The notes under the pieces are model-generated. The model searched no databases, was not told the origin of the DNA, and saw only the letters and a list, made by a program, of their open reading frames with translations. The position numbers were made by a program, and so were the translations under genes. A stretch of DNA of 31,470 nt from JBBDSH01 sp040905045 (GTDB lineage: Bacteria > Pseudomonadota > Gammaproteobacteria > Eutrophobiales > Eutrophobiaceae), in contig JBBDSH010000059.1 of the NCBI GenBank assembly GCA_040905045.1, positions 1-31,470 on the forward strand. Reading direction: 5' to 3'. Positions 1 to 7,867 of the stretch are shown piece after piece. Numbering within the stretch: the first letter of the stretch is position 1; every line of letters begins with the position of its first letter.

Positions 1-17
1 CGAGCGTACAGAGCCTG

Positions 18-36
18 CCCTGGACTTGATCCAGGG
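18..36. repeat. short perfect hairpin
   Basis: CCCTGGA at 18-24 pairs with TCCAGGG at 30-36 across a 5-base loop. No T-run follows on either side, so it does not look like an intrinsic terminator. It resembles the extragenic palindromes scattered through many proteobacterial genomes; that family assignment is inference. Confidence 0.45.
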
Positions 37-52
37 GACGTATTCACAGCGT

Positions 53-189
53 GTCCCGTACAGGAATGTCGGGATACTTCCGGCCACATTAGTAACATGG
101 AACGCCTCCGGGAACGGGTTGAAATCCATTCCACCCCTGACTCCCTCGCTGCCGCGGTACGGATCCCGCAAATTCCTGCCTGTACGGAC
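53..189. repeat. imperfect inverted repeat element
   Basis: The left arm at 53-77 (GTCCCGTACAG, GAATGT, CGGGAT) matches the reverse complement of the right arm at 161-189 (GTCCGTACAGG, CAGGAATTTG, CGGGATCC) with a few small indels. About 80 bases separate the arms. No open frame inside looks real. It could be a degraded non-autonomous element or a pair of extragenic palindromic units in opposite orientation. No target-site duplication was identified. Confidence 0.5.
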
Positions 190-198
190 TGTCTTCGC

Positions 199-226
199 GA
201 GCCACGAACCACGAGCCACGAGCCAC
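199..226. repeat. four tandem 7-bp repeats
   Basis: Four head-to-tail heptamers: GAGCCAC, GAACCAC, GAGCCAC, GAGCCAC. Three are identical and one differs by one base. The period of 7 is not a codon multiple and the array lies outside any gene, so it is a small non-coding tandem repeat, possibly length-variable between strains. Confidence 0.6.
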
Positions 227-411
227 TCTTTCATGTCTCGTCCCATGATGGATCCGATCATTACCATTTAACATGAACAATCCATCACAACTTAATGATA
301 TAAAAGAAGTTATATCTTAAAATTCTCCGCTTTTAACCTGTTTTCCCAAGTTTTCCTACATAAGTCCCTGTAAATAAAGGCAGATTCTTGCCAGAAAAAA
401 GCAAGATTTCC

Positions 412-441
412 TTGACACAATAGATTGTAAGTTCCTATAGT
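412..441 (+). promoter_or_regulatory. probable sigma-70 promoter of the dcw cluster (mraZ)
   Basis: A perfect -35 hexamer TTGACA lies at 412-417 and a -10-like TATAGT at 436-441, separated by 18 bp. Transcription would start near 448, just ahead of the three MraZ-type boxes and about 50 bases before the mraZ start codon. The flanking A+T-richness and the position before a long run of tightly packed genes fit a main operon promoter. The start site is predicted, not measured. Confidence 0.65.
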
Positions 442-450
442 TTCCTGTTA

Positions 451-476
451 GTGGGGAATTGTGGTGAAAAGTGGTT
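451..476 (+). promoter_or_regulatory. MraZ operator: three GTGG boxes at 10-bp spacing
   Basis: GTGGGG (451-456), GTGGTG (461-466) and GTGGTT (471-476) are direct repeats exactly 10 bp apart, so they face the same side of the helix. MraZ, encoded 25 bases downstream, is known to repress its own operon by binding TGGG-type direct repeats with a 5-base spacer near the promoter. The boxes lie just downstream of the predicted -10, where bound MraZ would block transcription. The second and third boxes depart from the TGGG core. Confidence 0.65.
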
Positions 477-501
477 TTTATAGACAAAACAGGGGACTTA
501 C

Positions 502-960
502 GTGTTTCGAGGATTCAGCACCGTCAGTATCGACAGCAAGGGGCGTCTCGCCGTGCCGAGCCGTTTCCGCGAGCGATTGCTGGATATCGCCGGCGGTTGT
601 CTGGTGCAGACTCTGAATCCGCTGGATCGCGCCCTTTGGCTGTATCCCCTGAACGAATGGGAAATCATCGAAAGCAAGCTCGCGGCCTTGTCCGATTTCG
701 ACCGCCAGAGCCGGCGCGCCAAACAAATGATGCGCGGTTACGCCACGGACAGCCAGTTGGATGCCCAGGGCCGCATTCTTATTCCCCAGGAGTTGCGCGC
801 CTACGCAGCACTGGACAAACAGGCCGTCATCCTCGGCCAGGGCAATAAATTCGAGGTCTGGGATCAGGCCGGCTGGGAAGCACAGCGGGATCAGTGGCTG
901 GAACAGGTGGGGGACGAGGACGGTGAGCCGTCCGAAGCGCTCAAGCCCTTGTCGCTGTGA
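502..960 (+). CDS. mraZ: transcriptional regulator MraZ
   Basis: MraZ is a DNA-binding protein of the SpoVT/AbrB fold that forms a ring and controls the dcw operon it heads. The 152-residue product has the family's usual length, opens with MFRG and the SIDSKGRLAVP strand motif, and repeats a related motif (LDAQGRILIP) in the second half, giving the two tandem half-domains expected. The start is GTG, preceded by an AGGGGAC ribosome binding site at 491-497; the N-terminus aligns with E. coli MraZ from residue 1. It is followed by rsmH after 26 bases. The three GTGG boxes upstream suggest autoregulation. Confidence 0.96.
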   Translation: MFRGFSTVSIDSKGRLAVPSRFRERLLDIAGGCLVQTLNPLDRALWLYPLNEWEIIESKLAALSDFDRQSRRAKQMMRGYATDSQLDAQGRILIPQELRAYAALDKQAVILGQGNKFEVWDQAGWEAQRDQWLEQVGDEDGEPSEALKPLSL

Positions 961-986
961 AGCGCTGGGCCTGCCGTTGAATACAT

Positions 987-1922
987 GTGAATGATTACGG
1001 GCACACGCCGGTATTACTCGAAGAGGTGTTGAATGGTCTCAAACTGCGACCGGATGGAGTGTATGTGGACTGCACATTCGGACGTGGAGGGCACAGCCGG
1101 GCGATTCTCGAGCGCCTTGGCAGTGGCGGCCGCCTGCTTGTCATGGACAAGGACCCCGAGGCGGCGGCCCTGGCGCGGGAAATGGCGTCCCGGCACCCAT
1201 GCATGGAATGCATTCAGGCCGGTTTCGGTGAACTCGGCCGGGAACTGGAGCAACGCGGCGTATGCGGGCAGGTGGACGGCATCCTCTTCGACCTGGGCGT
1301 ATCCTCTCCACAGCTTGATGACGCCGGCCGCGGTTTCAGTTTTGCCCGCGAGGGGGATCTGGACATGAGGATGGACCCGCACAGCGGTATCAGCGCCGCG
1401 GACTGGATCAATCAGGCCGGTGAACGCGAGATTGCCCGCGTGTTGTTTGAGTACGGCGAAGAACGCCATTCCCGTCGCATCGCCCGCGCCATTGTCCGGG
1501 CCAGACAGGAAGCGCCCGTTACAAGCACGACGCAACTGGCGGAGATTATCGCCGCCGCCAATCCATCATGGGAAAGGGACAAGCATCCCGCAACCCGCTC
1601 TTTCCAGGGTATACGCATCTTTATCAATAATGAACTGGAGGAGTTGCGCAAGGGCCTGGCCGCGGCTTTTGACTGTCTGCGCGTCGGCGGCCGCCTGCTG
1701 GTGATCAGTTTTCACTCCCTGGAAGACCGTATTGTGAAACGCTTCATGCGCGATCTGGTCCGTTCCGATCCCTATCCCAGGGACCTGCCGATCCGGGCGG
1801 AGGCACTGCAATCACGGTTACAAATCATGGGCAAACCCGTGACGCCGGGGGCGGCCGAGGTCAGGGGCAATCCCCGTGCCCGCAGCGCGCGGCTGCGCAT
1901 CGGGGAGAAACTGGCGTCATGA
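987..1922 (+). CDS. rsmH: 16S rRNA (cytosine(1402)-N(4))-methyltransferase RsmH
   Basis: RsmH (MraW) N4-methylates C1402 in the decoding centre of 16S rRNA using S-adenosylmethionine. The product is 311 residues, normal for the family. It starts with the conserved HTPVLLEEV block, followed by the SAM-binding DCTFGRGGHS motif, LFDLGVSSPQLD, the RGFSF segment, FQGIRIFINNEL and VISFHSLEDRIVK, in the usual order. The start codon is GTG; the overlapping ATG at 985 runs straight into a stop. No strong Shine-Dalgarno sequence is visible, so translation may depend on upstream mraZ. Its last four bases overlap the ftsL start as ATGA. Confidence 0.97.
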   Translation: MNDYGHTPVLLEEVLNGLKLRPDGVYVDCTFGRGGHSRAILERLGSGGRLLVMDKDPEAAALAREMASRHPCMECIQAGFGELGRELEQRGVCGQVDGILFDLGVSSPQLDDAGRGFSFAREGDLDMRMDPHSGISAADWINQAGEREIARVLFEYGEERHSRRIARAIVRARQEAPVTSTTQLAEIIAAANPSWERDKHPATRSFQGIRIFINNELEELRKGLAAAFDCLRVGGRLLVISFHSLEDRIVKRFMRDLVRSDPYPRDLPIRAEALQSRLQIMGKPVTPGAAEVRGNPRARSARLRIGEKLAS

Positions 1923-2182
1923 ACAAGCTTGTGACAGGGATTCTGGCCGCGGCGGTGTTTTTCAGTGCCGTACAGGTAATTCTCACTCAGCATGAGGCAC
2001 GGCGGACATTTGTGGAAATCCAGGTGCTGGAGAAGACCCGTGACCGCCTCAATGAAGAATGGGGACGGCTGCAGCTGGAACAGAGTACCTGGACTACCGC
2101 CGATCGAATCGAACATCTGGCGAACAGCGAACTGGACATGGTCAGTCCGGAAATCGATTCCATTGTCCTGGTCACGCCATGA
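1919..2182 (+). CDS. ftsL: cell division protein FtsL
   Basis: FtsL is a small bitopic inner-membrane protein that works with FtsB and FtsQ in the divisome and signals to FtsW/FtsI. The 87-residue product has a short cytoplasmic start, one transmembrane helix at about residues 4-22, and a periplasmic heptad-rich segment (about 25-60) that could form the coiled coil with FtsB. It is shorter than E. coli FtsL (121 residues) because the cytoplasmic part is minimal, as in many other bacteria. Assignment rests on topology and on its place between rsmH and ftsI, since the sequence is poorly conserved. It overlaps both neighbours by ATGA. Confidence 0.9.
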   Translation: MNKLVTGILAAAVFFSAVQVILTQHEARRTFVEIQVLEKTRDRLNEEWGRLQLEQSTWTTADRIEHLANSELDMVSPEIDSIVLVTP

Positions 2183-3888
2183 ACGAATCGCGAGTCGCCG
2201 CCTCCTTCCGCAACCGTACCTGGTTGCTGGTGATGATCTTCATCACGGTAACGGCATTGCTGTTATGGCGGGCATTCTATCTGCAGATACTGAATAAAGA
2301 TTTTCTCCGGAATCACGGCGATGCGCGTTCCCTGCGTACCGTGACCATTCCCGCCCACCGGGGCATGATCACGGATCGACATAATGAGCCGCTGGCGATC
2401 AGTACGCCGGTGGATTCCATATGGGTGACACCCAGGGAAGTGCTGGAGGAAGAAGAAAAGCTGCCGCAACTGGCTGCCCTTCTCGATATGCCCGCCGCGG
2501 AACTGCAGCAGATGCTGCTGGACCGGACGGGCCGGGAATTCCTGTATCTGAAGCGGCACATTTCACCGGAGCTGGCCGTAAGTGTGAATGACCTGGCCAT
2601 GCGGGGCGTGAATCTGCAACGGGAATACAAGCGTTATTATCCCGCCGGTGAAGTCACCGCTCATCTGCTCGGATTCACCAATGTTGACGATTCGGGTCAG
2701 GAAGGTATTGAACTGGCGTTCGACCACTGGCTCAGGGGAACACCCGGCGAGAAACGCGTGCTTCAGGATCGGCTCGGACGTGTGGTCCAGAATGTGGAAA
2801 GTATTCGTCCGGCGGATCCCGGCAGGGATCTGCACCTGAGCATCGACCGGCGCGTTCAATACCTGGCTTACCGGGAACTCAAATCAGCGGTTCAGTTCTA
2901 CAGTGCACGCGGCGGTTCCCTGGTGATGCTGGACGCCGGGACGGGAGAAGTTATGGCCATGGCCGTCCAGCCCGCTTATAACCCCAATAATCGCAGCGGT
3001 CTGAAAAGCGAGAATTATCGCAACCGCGCGGTGACGGATGTGTTCGAGCCCGGATCCACCGTCAAGCCGTTTACCATTGCCGCCGCCCTGATGTCCGGTA
3101 TGTACTCGACGGAATCACAGATCGCAACCGGTCCCGGACACGTCAGGGTATCGGATCACACCATCAGGGACATTCGCAATTACGGCACACTGGACCCGGC
3201 CGGCATTATAAAGAAATCCAGTAATGTCGGTGCCAGCAAGATAGCCCTGTCACTGGGTCCCAAACCATTGTGGAACCTGTATTCGGATCTGGGTTTTGGT
3301 CTGCCCACGGGCAGCGGTTTTCCGGGCGAATCCGCCGGCGTTCTGAACAGCTACCATAACTGGTCCGAGGTGGAACTGGCGACTATCGCCTTCGGCTACG
3401 GCATATCCATGTCTGCGTTGCACCTGGCGCAGGCCTATGCCGCCATCGCCAATGACGGTGTCCTGCAGCCGATATCCCTGCAGCGCCAGGATGAACCCGC
3501 CGCCGGCCGCCGCATTATGCCGGCCGCCGTTGCCCGCAGCATCCGATCCATGCTGGAAGAGGTGGTCAGCGAGGGCGGAACCGGTCGGCGTGCCGGCGTA
3601 CCCGGTTATCTGGTTGCCGGCAAGACCGGCACGGTACGCAAATCAACCCGCGGCGGCTATGCCGAAGACCGGTATCTGTCACTGTTCGCCGGTATGGCGC
3701 CCTCCAGCGATCCGGATCTGGTCATGGTCGTCGTCATCGACGAACCGCAGGGAGAGGAATATTACGGCGGGCAGGTCGCCGCGCCTGTTTTTTCGAAGGT
3801 GATGAAGGGTGCGCTTCGCATACTCAATATCCCGCCGGATGATTTGCCGTCATTCAATCGCAACTCCCTGATGGCGGTGAAAGACTGA
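2179..3888 (+). CDS. ftsI: peptidoglycan D,D-transpeptidase FtsI (PBP3)
   Basis: FtsI cross-links septal peptidoglycan and pairs with FtsW. The 569-residue class B penicillin-binding protein has an N-terminal transmembrane helix (about 15-35), the pedestal domain containing IPAHRGMITDRHNEPLA, and a C-terminal transpeptidase domain. All three active-site motifs are present: S293-TVK (nucleophile and lysine), S347-S-N349 and K482-TG. The reading frame stays open upstream through ftsL, but the ATG at 2179 overlaps the ftsL stop as ATGA and begins directly before the membrane helix, so it is the better start. The enzyme would be a beta-lactam target. Confidence 0.97.
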   Translation: MNESRVAASFRNRTWLLVMIFITVTALLLWRAFYLQILNKDFLRNHGDARSLRTVTIPAHRGMITDRHNEPLAISTPVDSIWVTPREVLEEEEKLPQLAALLDMPAAELQQMLLDRTGREFLYLKRHISPELAVSVNDLAMRGVNLQREYKRYYPAGEVTAHLLGFTNVDDSGQEGIELAFDHWLRGTPGEKRVLQDRLGRVVQNVESIRPADPGRDLHLSIDRRVQYLAYRELKSAVQFYSARGGSLVMLDAGTGEVMAMAVQPAYNPNNRSGLKSENYRNRAVTDVFEPGSTVKPFTIAAALMSGMYSTESQIATGPGHVRVSDHTIRDIRNYGTLDPAGIIKKSSNVGASKIALSLGPKPLWNLYSDLGFGLPTGSGFPGESAGVLNSYHNWSEVELATIAFGYGISMSALHLAQAYAAIANDGVLQPISLQRQDEPAAGRRIMPAAVARSIRSMLEEVVSEGGTGRRAGVPGYLVAGKTGTVRKSTRGGYAEDRYLSLFAGMAPSSDPDLVMVVVIDEPQGEEYYGGQVAAPVFSKVMKGALRILNIPPDDLPSFNRNSLMAVKD

Positions 3889-3907
3889 TTATGGACAGGT
3901 GCGAAAT

Positions 3908-5425
3908 ATGATGGTGGATCGGGCGCCGGGTAACGACATGACTCTGCAGGAGTTGCTGCGGGGATTGACGGATGAAATGCCCGCTGTCGATGTCGCGGTC
4001 ACCGGCCTGAGTCTCGACAGCCGTTCCGTTATGCCCGGCGATTTGTTTATCGCACTGCGGGGATATCGCCGGGACGGGCGTGAATTTATTGATGAAGCCG
4101 TTGTCAGGGGAGCGCGGGTCATTCTCGTCGAGTCGGACAGCAGCCGGCCCGTGGATGAAACGGAAACGTTGTTAATCAGTATCAGGGATCTGCGGGCCAA
4201 AACCGGACTCATTGCAAGCCGATTCTACGGCCATCCTTCCCGCGATATGCAGGTTATCGGTATCACCGGAACCAACGGCAAGACATCGGTCTGTCATTTT
4301 ATCGCCCAGGTACTGAGTGATATTGAGCCCGGTTCAACCGGGTGTATCGGAACGCTCGGCTACGGCATCTATCCCGATTTGACCGCCGCCGTTCATACAA
4401 CACCGGATGCCGTAATGCTGCAGTCACAAATGTCGGAATTCAGGAGCAACGGGGCACGGAGAACCGTTATGGAAGTCTCCTCCCATGCGCTGGAACAGGG
4501 GCGCGTAAACGGCACCGCGTTTGATATCGCCGTATTTACCAATATCAGTCATGAACATATGGATTATCACGGCGACATGCAAAGTTATGCCGCCGCCAAG
4601 GAACGACTGTTTTACAGCGAAGGATTGAAGCAGGCGGTAATCAATGTGGATGATGATTTTGGTAAACAGTTATATAAGGAACTGTCCGGTCGGATGACCG
4701 TTATCGGGTATGCACTGGAAAAGGATACTGAAACTGTTTCCGTGACAAAGGCGAATGTCGTCGCATCGATTATCAAACATGATGCCGATGGCCTGATCCT
4801 GAATGTTCGCAGTCCCTGGGGAGAAGGAGAATTCCATAGCGGCCTTATCGGTGAATTCAACGCCTGTAATCTGCTTGCTGCATTGAGCACGTTGTGCCTG
4901 GCCGGCCTCAGTCTCGATATAGCCCTGCAGCGACTCGCGCAAGTGCGGGCTGTGCCGGGTCGTATGGAAGTCTTCGGAAATGATAAGAGCCCGCGGATTA
5001 TTGTGGACTATGCCCATACACCGGATGCGCTGGAACAGACCCTGGCGCAAATTCGAAAACTGTGTCCGGGCAAACTGGTGTGTGTCTTCGGCTGTGGCGG
5101 CGACCGGGATACGGCGAAGCGGCCCTTAATGGGGCGGGTGGCGGAACAGTATGCCGACCGGGTCATTATCACCAGTGACAATCCCAGGGGTGAAATGCCG
5201 GAGAAGATCATTGATGAAATCGCCGTCGGGATGGCCGGGCGGGTGGAAACGATCATCAATGTCGATAGAACCGCCGCGATCCGCGATGCCATTGAGTCGT
5301 CCATTCCGGGCGACGTGGTTCTGATCGCGGGCAAGGGCCATGAAACCTGGCAGGAAATCAACGGCAAGCGGTATCCGTTCAGTGATCGCCAGCTGGTAAG
5401 GAATCTGCTGGAGGCGGGAAGATGA
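3908..5425 (+). CDS. murE: UDP-N-acetylmuramoyl-L-alanyl-D-glutamate--2,6-diaminopimelate ligase MurE
   Basis: MurE adds the third stem-peptide residue to the UDP-MurNAc-dipeptide in the cytoplasm, using ATP. The product has the Mur ligase layout: N-terminal UDP-binding domain (GLSLDSRSVMPGDLFIAL), central ATPase domain with the P-loop GITGTNGKTS, EVSSHALEQGR and TNISHEHMDYHG, and a C-terminal domain with DYAHTPDAL and GCGGDRD. The DNPR motif marks specificity for meso-diaminopimelate. I chose ATG 3908 because AGGTG at 3897-3901 is well spaced before it. A GTG at 3899 and ATGs at 3911 and 3938 are alternatives. The stop overlaps murF as ATGA. Confidence 0.96.
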   Translation: MMVDRAPGNDMTLQELLRGLTDEMPAVDVAVTGLSLDSRSVMPGDLFIALRGYRRDGREFIDEAVVRGARVILVESDSSRPVDETETLLISIRDLRAKTGLIASRFYGHPSRDMQVIGITGTNGKTSVCHFIAQVLSDIEPGSTGCIGTLGYGIYPDLTAAVHTTPDAVMLQSQMSEFRSNGARRTVMEVSSHALEQGRVNGTAFDIAVFTNISHEHMDYHGDMQSYAAAKERLFYSEGLKQAVINVDDDFGKQLYKELSGRMTVIGYALEKDTETVSVTKANVVASIIKHDADGLILNVRSPWGEGEFHSGLIGEFNACNLLAALSTLCLAGLSLDIALQRLAQVRAVPGRMEVFGNDKSPRIIVDYAHTPDALEQTLAQIRKLCPGKLVCVFGCGGDRDTAKRPLMGRVAEQYADRVIITSDNPRGEMPEKIIDEIAVGMAGRVETIINVDRTAAIRDAIESSIPGDVVLIAGKGHETWQEINGKRYPFSDRQLVRNLLEAGR

Positions 5426-6777
5426 TTAACATGTTCGCATCCGAGGCCGCCGGAACGATTGGCGCCGAACTCATCGGTGAAGACGTCCGTTTTGAAGGTT
5501 GCACCACGGACAGCCGCCAGGTTCGTGCCGGGCAGATGTTTATCGCCCTCAAGGGGGAACGTTTCGACGGGCATGATTTTCTTGACAGCGCCGCCGCGGC
5601 AGGTGCCGCCGCCGCGCTGGTGGAGGAAGCGGAGGCGGTAGCGCGTTTGCCGTTGCTGAAGGCCGCGGATGTGCGCCGGGCCATGGGAACCCTGGCCGGC
5701 TATTGGCGGGGTTGTTTCGATCTGCCCCTGATTGCCCTGACCGGGAGCAACGGCAAGACCACGGTCAAGGAAATGATCGGAGCCGTATTGTCACAACAGG
5801 CCCCGGTACTTGCCACTCAGGGAAATCTGAATAACGACATTGGTGTGCCACTGACGCTGTTCGATCTGGGGAAGGAACATCGATTCGCCGTTATTGAAAT
5901 GGGCGCCAATCATCCGGGTGAAATCGATTATCTCAGTCATATGGCACGGCCGACGGTTGCGCTAATCACGCAATGCGCACCGGCGCACCTGGAAGGGTTC
6001 GGATCCGTGGAAGGCGTGGCCAAGGCCAAGGGCGAGATTTTCCACGGTCTCGTCCATGACGGCATCGCTATTATCAATGCCGACGATGATTATGCCGGTT
6101 ACTGGTCCGGTACCGTTTCCGGACACAGGCGGATTACCTTTGGACTGAAGAATAATGCCGATGTGACTGCCGATAACATCCGCTTCGATCCGGACTCATT
6201 GCAGCAAACCTTTTCCCTGCACCTGGCCGGCAGCACGTTTGATGTGAAGCTCGCCCTGCCGGGCCGGCACAATATCATGAACGCGCTGGCGGCGGCGGCC
6301 TGTTGTCATGCGGTGGCCATCCCGCCTCAGCAGATACAGTCAGGGCTGGAACGTGTCTCTCCCGTCAAGGGCCGGCTGCAGGTAAAAATGACCTCAAGCG
6401 GTGTACGACTGCTGGATGACACCTACAACGCCAATCCGGCATCGCTGGAAGCCGGCCTGGCGGTGCTGTCCGGCTATCCCGGCAGGCACTGGCTGGTCCT
6501 GGGTGATATGGGTGAACTGGGCGAGGCGGCCGTGACATTGCATGAACAGGCCGGGGCGATGGCGCGGGAATACGATGTGGAGAGAGTCTTCGCGGCAGGC
6601 GAATTAACCGCGAACAGTGTACAGGCATTCGGCGAAGGGGCCGAATACTTCGACGATATCGAGTCCCTGATACGGGCGATTCAATCCGGCATGGATGCCG
6701 GTACCACAATATTAATCAAGGGTTCCCGATCCATGGCCATGGATCGGATCGTCAAGCGTTTACTGGGGGAGGACTGA
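5422..6777 (+). CDS. murF: UDP-N-acetylmuramoyl-tripeptide--D-alanyl-D-alanine ligase MurF
   Basis: MurF joins D-Ala-D-Ala, made by Ddl, to the UDP-MurNAc-tripeptide and so completes the cytoplasmic pentapeptide precursor. The 451-residue protein has the three Mur ligase domains: N-terminal (TDSRQVRAGQMFIALKGE), central ATPase with the P-loop LTGSNGKTTVKEM, GNLNNDIGVPLTL and EMGANHPGEI, and a C-terminal domain with LDDTYNANPASL and VLGDMGELG, all signature MurF segments. Length is normal. It overlaps murE by ATGA, which suggests coupled translation, and is followed by mraY after three bases. Confidence 0.97.
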   Translation: MINMFASEAAGTIGAELIGEDVRFEGCTTDSRQVRAGQMFIALKGERFDGHDFLDSAAAAGAAAALVEEAEAVARLPLLKAADVRRAMGTLAGYWRGCFDLPLIALTGSNGKTTVKEMIGAVLSQQAPVLATQGNLNNDIGVPLTLFDLGKEHRFAVIEMGANHPGEIDYLSHMARPTVALITQCAPAHLEGFGSVEGVAKAKGEIFHGLVHDGIAIINADDDYAGYWSGTVSGHRRITFGLKNNADVTADNIRFDPDSLQQTFSLHLAGSTFDVKLALPGRHNIMNALAAAACCHAVAIPPQQIQSGLERVSPVKGRLQVKMTSSGVRLLDDTYNANPASLEAGLAVLSGYPGRHWLVLGDMGELGEAAVTLHEQAGAMAREYDVERVFAAGELTANSVQAFGEGAEYFDDIESLIRAIQSGMDAGTTILIKGSRSMAMDRIVKRLLGED

Positions 6778-6780
6778 TCC

Positions 6781-7863
6781 ATGCTGCTCTGGTTGTCCGA
6801 ATACCTGCTCCAGTACCACACCGGTTTCAATGTCTTTCAATACATTACGCTGCGTACCATCCTGGGCGCCCTGACATCCCTGTTCATCGGGCTCATCGTC
6901 GGGCCCTGGCTGATTGCATATCTGGAGCGCTTTCAGGTGGGACAGGCGGTACGCGATGACGGACCGGTATCCCATTTAATCAAGGCGGGCACGCCCACCA
7001 TGGGCGGTCTGCTTATCATTATATCCATTGTTTTCAGTGTGCTGTGCTGGGCTGATCTGTCCAATCGCTTCGTCTGGATTGTCTGTGCAGTCATGTTGGC
7101 CTTCGGCATCATCGGCTATATCGATGATTACCGCAAAGTGGTACGCCGTAATCCCCGCGGTCTGCCGGCGAAATGGAAATATTTCTGGCAATCCGCCGCC
7201 GGTCTGACCGCGGCCCTGTTTCTGTTTTACTCGGCCGAGTCACCCGCGGAAACACAGTTAATCGTGCCGTTTTTCAAGACCGTGATTATCGACCTTGGCT
7301 GGCTGTACGTGGTTCTGGCCTATTTTGTGATTGTCGGTTCCAGTAACGCCGTCAATCTGACCGACGGCCTGGACGGCCTGGCCATATTACCGGCGGTGAT
7401 GGTGGCGGGCGGCCTGACCATCTTTGCCTATGCCGCCGGTAACGTTCACTTCGCTGAATACCTGGGCATACCCTATGTTCCCGGTGTCGGGGAGGTGAGC
7501 GTGATCTGCGGCGCCATCGTCGGCTCAGGCCTCGGCTTTCTCTGGTTCAATACCTATCCGGCACAGGTTTTTATGGGCGATATCGGCGCCCTGGCCCTGG
7601 GCGCGGCGCTTGGCGTGATAGCCATTGTCGTTCGCCAGGAACTGGTGCTTTTCATCATGGGAGGAGTGTTCGTCATCGAGACTGTCTCGGTGATCCTCCA
7701 GGTTACGTCGTACAAACTCACCGGGCAGCGCATTTTTCGCATGGCTCCCCTGCACCATCATTACGAACTCAAGGGCTGGCCGGAGCCCAGGGTGATTGTA
7801 CGTTTCTGGATCATTACATTCATTCTCGTTTTGATCGGACTGGCCACGCTGAAGATCCGGTAA
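6781..7863 (+). CDS. mraY: phospho-N-acetylmuramoyl-pentapeptide-transferase MraY
   Basis: MraY transfers phospho-MurNAc-pentapeptide from UDP to undecaprenyl phosphate in the inner membrane, making lipid I. The 360-residue protein is strongly hydrophobic with about ten membrane segments, the same length as E. coli MraY. The family motifs are all seen: GTPTMGG near residue 71, GYIDDYRKV with the catalytic-site aspartate pair, the NLTDGLDGLA loop, and the C-terminal HHHYELKGW metal/nucleotide-site motif. It begins only three bases after murF, whose 3' end carries a GGGGGAGG sequence that can serve as ribosome binding site. Confidence 0.97.
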   Translation: MLLWLSEYLLQYHTGFNVFQYITLRTILGALTSLFIGLIVGPWLIAYLERFQVGQAVRDDGPVSHLIKAGTPTMGGLLIIISIVFSVLCWADLSNRFVWIVCAVMLAFGIIGYIDDYRKVVRRNPRGLPAKWKYFWQSAAGLTAALFLFYSAESPAETQLIVPFFKTVIIDLGWLYVVLAYFVIVGSSNAVNLTDGLDGLAILPAVMVAGGLTIFAYAAGNVHFAEYLGIPYVPGVGEVSVICGAIVGSGLGFLWFNTYPAQVFMGDIGALALGAALGVIAIVVRQELVLFIMGGVFVIETVSVILQVTSYKLTGQRIFRMAPLHHHYELKGWPEPRVIVRFWIITFILVLIGLATLKIR

Positions 7864-7867
7864 TGGC

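Larger units (their letters stand above)
1..501. other. non-coding leader region upstream of mraZ
   Basis: No convincing gene is seen. Short open frames here have no recognisable motif and overlap on opposite strands. The first 230 bases are G+C-rich and repeat-like, with a hairpin, an imperfect inverted repeat and a tandem heptamer array listed separately. From about 270 to 450 the DNA becomes A+T-rich and contains the likely mraZ promoter and MraZ boxes. The gene to the left lies outside the window, so the region may also hold that gene's 3' flank. Confidence 0.7.

Noticed and set aside
26..280. Short frames on both strands in the left-edge region
   Set aside because: They overlap each other, run through the repeat arms and heptamer array, and have no conserved motif, so they are treated as non-coding.
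2059..2178. Upstream extension of ftsI to 2059
   Set aside because: The extra 40 residues are encoded inside ftsL in another frame and do not resemble PBP3; ATG 2179 overlaps the ftsL stop and fits the family N-terminus.
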